A stretch of DNA of 64,000 nucleotides, taken from contig NZ_FPBO01000004.1 in the NCBI RefSeq assembly GCF_900116645.1, forward strand, positions 62,001 to 126,000, in the 5' to 3' direction. Shown piece after piece: positions 60,292-64,000 of this stretch (within the stretch, counting starts at the first letter, position 1; each line of letters opens with the position of its first letter). The translations under genes and the position numbers were made by a program. A model generated the notes under the pieces. The model made no database searches, was not told the origin of the DNA, and worked only from the letters and a program-made list of their open reading frames with translations. The stretch comes from Pseudoduganella namucuonensis (GTDB lineage: Bacteria; Pseudomonadota; Gammaproteobacteria; Burkholderiales; Burkholderiaceae_D).

Positions 60292-62502
60292 TTAGGTGTC
60301 GGACAGCTGCAAGGGGCGCTTGTGGCGCAGCAGCGTGGTGAAAGCGGCCGCCTCCAGGGGGCGGCTGTAGTAATAACCCTGCATCTCGTCGCAGCCGTGC
60401 GCCGCGAGGAAGTCGACTTGCTCGCGCGTTTCCACGCCCTCGGCGATGACGCGCATGTTCAGGTTGTGGGCCAGCGAGATCACCGACAGCGCGATGGCCG
60501 CGTCGCTGGCCTTGGCGGTCACGTCGTCCACGAAGGACTTGTCGATCTTCAGCACGTCGATCGGGAAGCGCTTCAGATAGGCCAGCGACGAATAGCCGGT
60601 GCCGAAGTCGTCCAGCGAAATGGCGACGCCGATGTCCTTCAGCCGCCGCAGCGCCTCCACCGCCTTGTCAGGGTCGCCCATCACCGTGCCCTCGGTGATT
60701 TCCAGCCCCAGGCTGGCGGCGGCGATGCCGTGCCGGCGCAGCAGGCCCTCCACCACGGGCACCGTGCTGTCGTGCGCGAACTGGCTCCCGGACAGGTTGA
60801 CCGCCACCTTCACCTGGCCCAGGCCCTCGTCCCGCCACTGCCGGATCTGCGCGCACACCGTCTCCAGCACCCACACGCCGATGGCGTTGGTCAGGCCGTA
60901 TTCCTCGGCCAGCGGGATGAAGCGGTTGGGCGGCACCTTGCCCAGCACCGGATTGTCCCAGCGCAGCAGCGCCTCCGCGCCCAGCATGGCGCCGGTGCGC
61001 AGGCACACCTGCGGCTGGTAGTGGACCGCGAATTCGCCGCGCCCAGGGTGCAGGATGGCGCCGCGCAGCTGCGCCTGCATGGCCAGCTTGCCGCGCAGGT
61101 CGGCGTCCATGCGCTCGGTGAAAAAGGCGTAGCTGTCGCGCCCCGTCTCCTTGGCGCGGTACAGCGCCGTGTCGGCGTGGCGCAGCAGTTCGTCCAGCGT
61201 GTCGCCGTCGCCGGGGCTGACGGCGATGCCGATGCTGGTGCTCAGCGAGATGGTCTGCCCCTCGATCTGCAGCCCGTCGCGCAGGCCGCCCAGGATGGCG
61301 TCGGCGATGGCGATGGTGGCGCTGCAGCGGGCGTCGTCCGGCACGATGACCAGGAACTCGTCGCCGCCCTGGCGCGACACCACGTCGCCCTCGCGCACGC
61401 AGCCGCGCAGGAAGCGCGCCACCGCCTTCAGCGCCTGGTCCGCCACCAGCGGGCCGTAGGAGTCGTTGACGCTCTTGAAGCGGTCCAGGTCCAGGCACAG
61501 CACCGCCACGCACTGGCCGTCGCGGCGCGCCGCCAGCGCCTCGCCGAAGTCCCGGCGCGCCTGCTCGCGGTTGGGCAGGCCGGTCAGCGCGTCGTAATAG
61601 GACAGGAAGTCGATCAGGTGCTGCTCGGCCTTGCGCTCGGTGATGTCCATGATCACCACGATGTAGTTCTCCACCACGCCGCCGGCGCCCGCCACGGACG
61701 ACACGCTGAGCAGGCCGGGATAGGTGGCGCCGTTCCTGCGCACCGCCAGCAGCTCGCCGGACCAGTGGCCGTGCGAGGCCAGGCTGCGCATCATGCCCTC
61801 GTAGACGGCCGCGTTGCGCTGCACGGTGTGCAGCGACGTCACGTGCCGGCCCGCCACTTCCTCGCCGGCGTAGCCGGAGATGGTGCTGAAGGCGGGGTTG
61901 GTGGCGACGATGTTGCCGGCGGCGTCGGTGATGACGATGCCGTCCTGCGCGGCGCTGAACACCTGGCTGGCCAGGCGCAGCGCGTCCTCGTTGGCGCGGC
62001 GGCGCTCCACCTCGGCCTCCAGCGACACGGCCAGCGACGCCAGTTCGGCGGTGCGCTCGGCCACGCGCCGCTCCAGCGACTCGCGTTCGGCGGCCAGCGC
62101 CTGCTGCGCGCGGCCCAGCCGCACCTGGGCGTCGGTGCGGGCCAGGATCTCCTCGGCCTGGAAGGGCTTGGCGATGAAGTCGACCCCGCCCAGGGCGAAG
62201 CCGCGCACCTTGTCGTCGGTGTCGTGCTGGGCGGACAGGAAGATCACGGGAACGTGGCGCAGGTCGGGCGACGCCTTCAGGCGGCGGCACACCTCGAAGC
62301 CGTCGATGCCGGGCATGCGCACGTCCAGCAGGATCAGCTCGGGCGGACGCGATTGCGCGGTCCACAGCGCCAGCTCGCCGTTCGGGGCCTGGCGCACGTG
62401 GTAGCCCGCCTCCGTCAGCAGGTCGCTCAACAGTTTCAGCGAGGCCGGCGTGTCCTCCACGATCAGCACTTCCCCCTTGCTTGCTTGGTCCGCCCGCATC
62501 AT
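60292..62502 (-). CDS. response regulator with PAS-GGDEF-EAL output
   Basis: A 736-residue cytoplasmic signalling protein. REC domain (about 10-130) has phosphoacceptor Asp in LILLDVRMPGIDGFEV. A coiled linker and a PAS domain (about 195-305, VFSAAQDGIVITDAAGNIV) follow. The GGDEF domain (330-480) is intact: RQGGDEFLV. The EAL domain (490-730) is intact: GAEALLRW, SLDDFGTGYSSLAY and AEGVET. Both cyclase and phosphodiesterase motifs look functional, so net c-di-GMP effect is not predictable. The start at 62502 follows GGAAAGGAC. It is probably phosphorylated by the kinase upstream. Confidence 0.95.
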   Translation of the reverse strand: MMRADQASKGEVLIVEDTPASLKLLSDLLTEAGYHVRQAPNGELALWTAQSRPPELILLDVRMPGIDGFEVCRRLKASPDLRHVPVIFLSAQHDTDDKVRGFALGGVDFIAKPFQAEEILARTDAQVRLGRAQQALAAERESLERRVAERTAELASLAVSLEAEVERRRANEDALRLASQVFSAAQDGIVITDAAGNIVATNPAFSTISGYAGEEVAGRHVTSLHTVQRNAAVYEGMMRSLASHGHWSGELLAVRRNGATYPGLLSVSSVAGAGGVVENYIVVIMDITERKAEQHLIDFLSYYDALTGLPNREQARRDFGEALAARRDGQCVAVLCLDLDRFKSVNDSYGPLVADQALKAVARFLRGCVREGDVVSRQGGDEFLVIVPDDARCSATIAIADAILGGLRDGLQIEGQTISLSTSIGIAVSPGDGDTLDELLRHADTALYRAKETGRDSYAFFTERMDADLRGKLAMQAQLRGAILHPGRGEFAVHYQPQVCLRTGAMLGAEALLRWDNPVLGKVPPNRFIPLAEEYGLTNAIGVWVLETVCAQIRQWRDEGLGQVKVAVNLSGSQFAHDSTVPVVEGLLRRHGIAAASLGLEITEGTVMGDPDKAVEALRRLKDIGVAISLDDFGTGYSSLAYLKRFPIDVLKIDKSFVDDVTAKASDAAIALSVISLAHNLNMRVIAEGVETREQVDFLAAHGCDEMQGYYYSRPLEAAAFTTLLRHKRPLQLSDT

Positions 62503-62584
62503 GTCCTTTCCGCCCACTGGCAATCCCGCCACGCTACCATATATTCGACGCCGCCCCAAGGGCCGGGACGCGCCGCCATCCGGC

Positions 62585-64000
62585 TCATGCCTGCTCCTTC
62601 ACGTTGCGGCCCCGCTCCTGCAGCAGCGCGCACAATTGCGGATAGGCGTGCTGCGCCAGCATCGCCTCGATGCCGGCCACCACGTCGGCCAGCTCCGGCG
62701 GCAGCGCCGCCAGCAGCGCGGCCACTTGGGCCAGGTTCAACTGGCGCACGGCCTCGTGCAAGGGGACGCGCAGCGCGGCCGGCAGCCGTTCCAGCTGCGC
62801 GGCCGTCAGCGGCGGTGGCGGCGCGCCGCCATGCGCGGCGCCGCCCGCCGGCGCGGCCCGGGACGCGTGCGCCTCCCGGTCCGCCGCCAGCGGCCGGGCC
62901 GGCACGGTGAAGCGGAACGCCGCGCCCTCGCCCGGCGCGGACTCCACCGTCAAGGTTCCGCCCATCAGCTGCACGAACTCGCGCGAGATGGCCAGCCCCA
63001 GGCCGGTGCCCTCGCGCGCGCCGCTGTGGGGGTCGGCGCCGGCCTGCACGAAGGGCTCGAAAATGCGTTGCTGGTCGGCCGGGGCGATGCCCGGCCCGGT
63101 GTCGATGACCGCGAACGCCAGCCGCCAGCCGCCGGGGCCACCTCCATCGCCATCGCCGTGGACATGCTCGGCGCGCGCCCGCAGCGTGACCAGCCCGTCG
63201 CTGCTGAACTTGACCGCGTTCGACATCAGGTTCAACAGCACCTGGCGCAGCTTGGTGCCGTCGATCAGCACCCGGGCCGGCAGGTCCTGGCAGTCCAGCC
63301 GCAGCGCCAGGCCGGCCTGGCGCGCGCGGATGCTGACCATGTCCACCACCTCCTGCAGCATTTCCGGCAACGGCAGCGGCTCGGGCTGCAGCCGCGAGCG
63401 GCCGGCCTCGATGCGCGACAGCTCCAGGATGTCGTTGATCAGCGCCAGCAGGTGCTGGCCGGAGCCGTGGATGATGCCCAGGTTGCGGCGCTCCTCGGGC
63501 AGCATATGCCCGGCGTCGGCCATCAGGCGCGAGAAGCCGATCACCGAATGCAGCGGCGTGCGCAGCTCGTGGCTCATATTGGCCAGGAACACGCTCTTGG
63601 CGCGGTTGGCCGCCTGCGCCTGCGTCACCGCCACCGACAGGGCCTCGGTGCGGTCGGCCACCAGGTCCTCCAGGTGGTGGCGGTGGCGCCGCAGTTCCTG
63701 CTGCGCCAGTTTGTGCGCGGTGATGTCGTAGTTCACGCCCACCATGCGCGCCGGCTGGCCGGCGGCGTCGCGGAACAGCATGGCGTCGACCTGGATATGG
63801 TGCACCGAGCCGTCCGGCCACACGATGCGGAACTCGTCGGCCATGTCGCCCGCGCCCTCCAGCGCGCGCCGCAGCGAGGCCTGGGCGCGCTCGGCGTCCT
63901 CGGGATGCAGCTGGTCCAGCCACAGCTGGAGCGGCGAGGCCACGCCGGCGCGCGTGGCGCCGTACAGGCGGAACATCTGGTCGTCCCATTCGGCCACGCC
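62585..64000 (-). CDS. PAS-domain sensor histidine kinase, 5' end beyond window
   Basis: Partial: the gene runs off the right edge, since an in-frame PAS-like start EWDDQMFRLYG at the edge is a mid-domain sequence. Visible are a PAS domain with PAC motif (FRIVWPDGSVHHIQV, ARMVGVNYDIT), a coiled linker, HisKA with the phospho-His in NMSHELRTPLHSVIGFS, and the HATPase motifs LLNLMSNAVKFS, DTGPGIAP and GTGLGLAI. A helical C-terminal tail of about 95 residues follows. It precedes the response regulator by 82 bases on the same strand, so the two form a likely two-component pair acting on c-di-GMP. Confidence 0.92.
   Translation of the reverse strand, partial: GVAEWDDQMFRLYGATRAGVASPLQLWLDQLHPEDAERAQASLRRALEGAGDMADEFRIVWPDGSVHHIQVDAMLFRDAAGQPARMVGVNYDITAHKLAQQELRRHRHHLEDLVADRTEALSVAVTQAQAANRAKSVFLANMSHELRTPLHSVIGFSRLMADAGHMLPEERRNLGIIHGSGQHLLALINDILELSRIEAGRSRLQPEPLPLPEMLQEVVDMVSIRARQAGLALRLDCQDLPARVLIDGTKLRQVLLNLMSNAVKFSSDGLVTLRARAEHVHGDGDGGGPGGWRLAFAVIDTGPGIAPADQQRIFEPFVQAGADPHSGAREGTGLGLAISREFVQLMGGTLTVESAPGEGAAFRFTVPARPLAADREAHASRAAPAGGAAHGGAPPPPLTAAQLERLPAALRVPLHEAVRQLNLAQVAALLAALPPELADVVAGIEAMLAQHAYPQLCALLQERGRNVKEQA

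Overview
The window is about 64 kb of GC-rich (roughly 65-70 percent by eye), densely coded chromosomal DNA. Codon use, a short H-NS-family protein, YXWGXW-type secreted proteins, a pirin/azoreductase cluster and a ureDABCEFGJ-type operon suggest a betaproteobacterium, most likely Oxalobacteraceae of the Massilia/Duganella/Rugamonas type. This placement is inference; there is no rRNA, tRNA or other phylogenetic marker here beyond trpS and psd.

Region 1 (0.6-16.2 kb) is the most unusual part. Seven minus-strand genes, mostly overlapping or within a few bases, run from a 1081-residue penicillin-binding transpeptidase through four proteins I cannot name to a band-7-like coiled-coil protein with a C-terminal zinc ribbon and a SHOCT-kinase-FGE fusion. 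One of the four unnamed proteins appears to carry a duplicated Lon-like S5 fold. The FGE domain of the fusion has lost both catalytic cysteines. Converging on it is a plus-strand trio: a large Cys-rich protein, a DUF1360 membrane protein and a Gly-rich MGCCG protein. I regard this as the best candidate for an undescribed system, perhaps a cell-envelope signalling or conflict module.

Region 2 (16.4-32.5 kb) is mixed housekeeping and stress genes: two paralogous secreted proteins with calcium-type DxDxDG repeats, an RNase H-like protein, CheW, an HD hydrolase, an MFS exporter with an overlapping solute-binding protein, an alpha-amino-acid ester hydrolase, trpS, an erythromycin-esterase homologue, a DMT exporter, PaiB, a LON-domain protein, H-NS, an aldo/keto reductase and a DUF899 protein. 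Region 3 (32.5-46.2 kb) holds a coiled-coil/GAF-GAF-PAS-cyclase/LysR unit, psd, a LysR-azoreductase-pirin cluster, a peptidase-like deacylase, a guanidine-II riboswitch controlling sugE, an ArsR-ene-reductase operon and an MBL-fold hydrolase.

Region 4 (46.4-64 kb) holds an acyltransferase, the complete urease operon (ureD-A-B-C-E-F-G-J on the minus strand), a Na+/H+-type antiporter, an ExbB-ExbD-periplasmic partner operon, a DUF885 peptidase, a solitary TnpB-type IS element with a non-canonical RuvC site, and a GGDEF-EAL response regulator next to a hybrid-type sensor kinase cut by the window edge. The intergenic spaces are short (none above 300 bp) and several contain strong GC hairpins, some without a U-tract.
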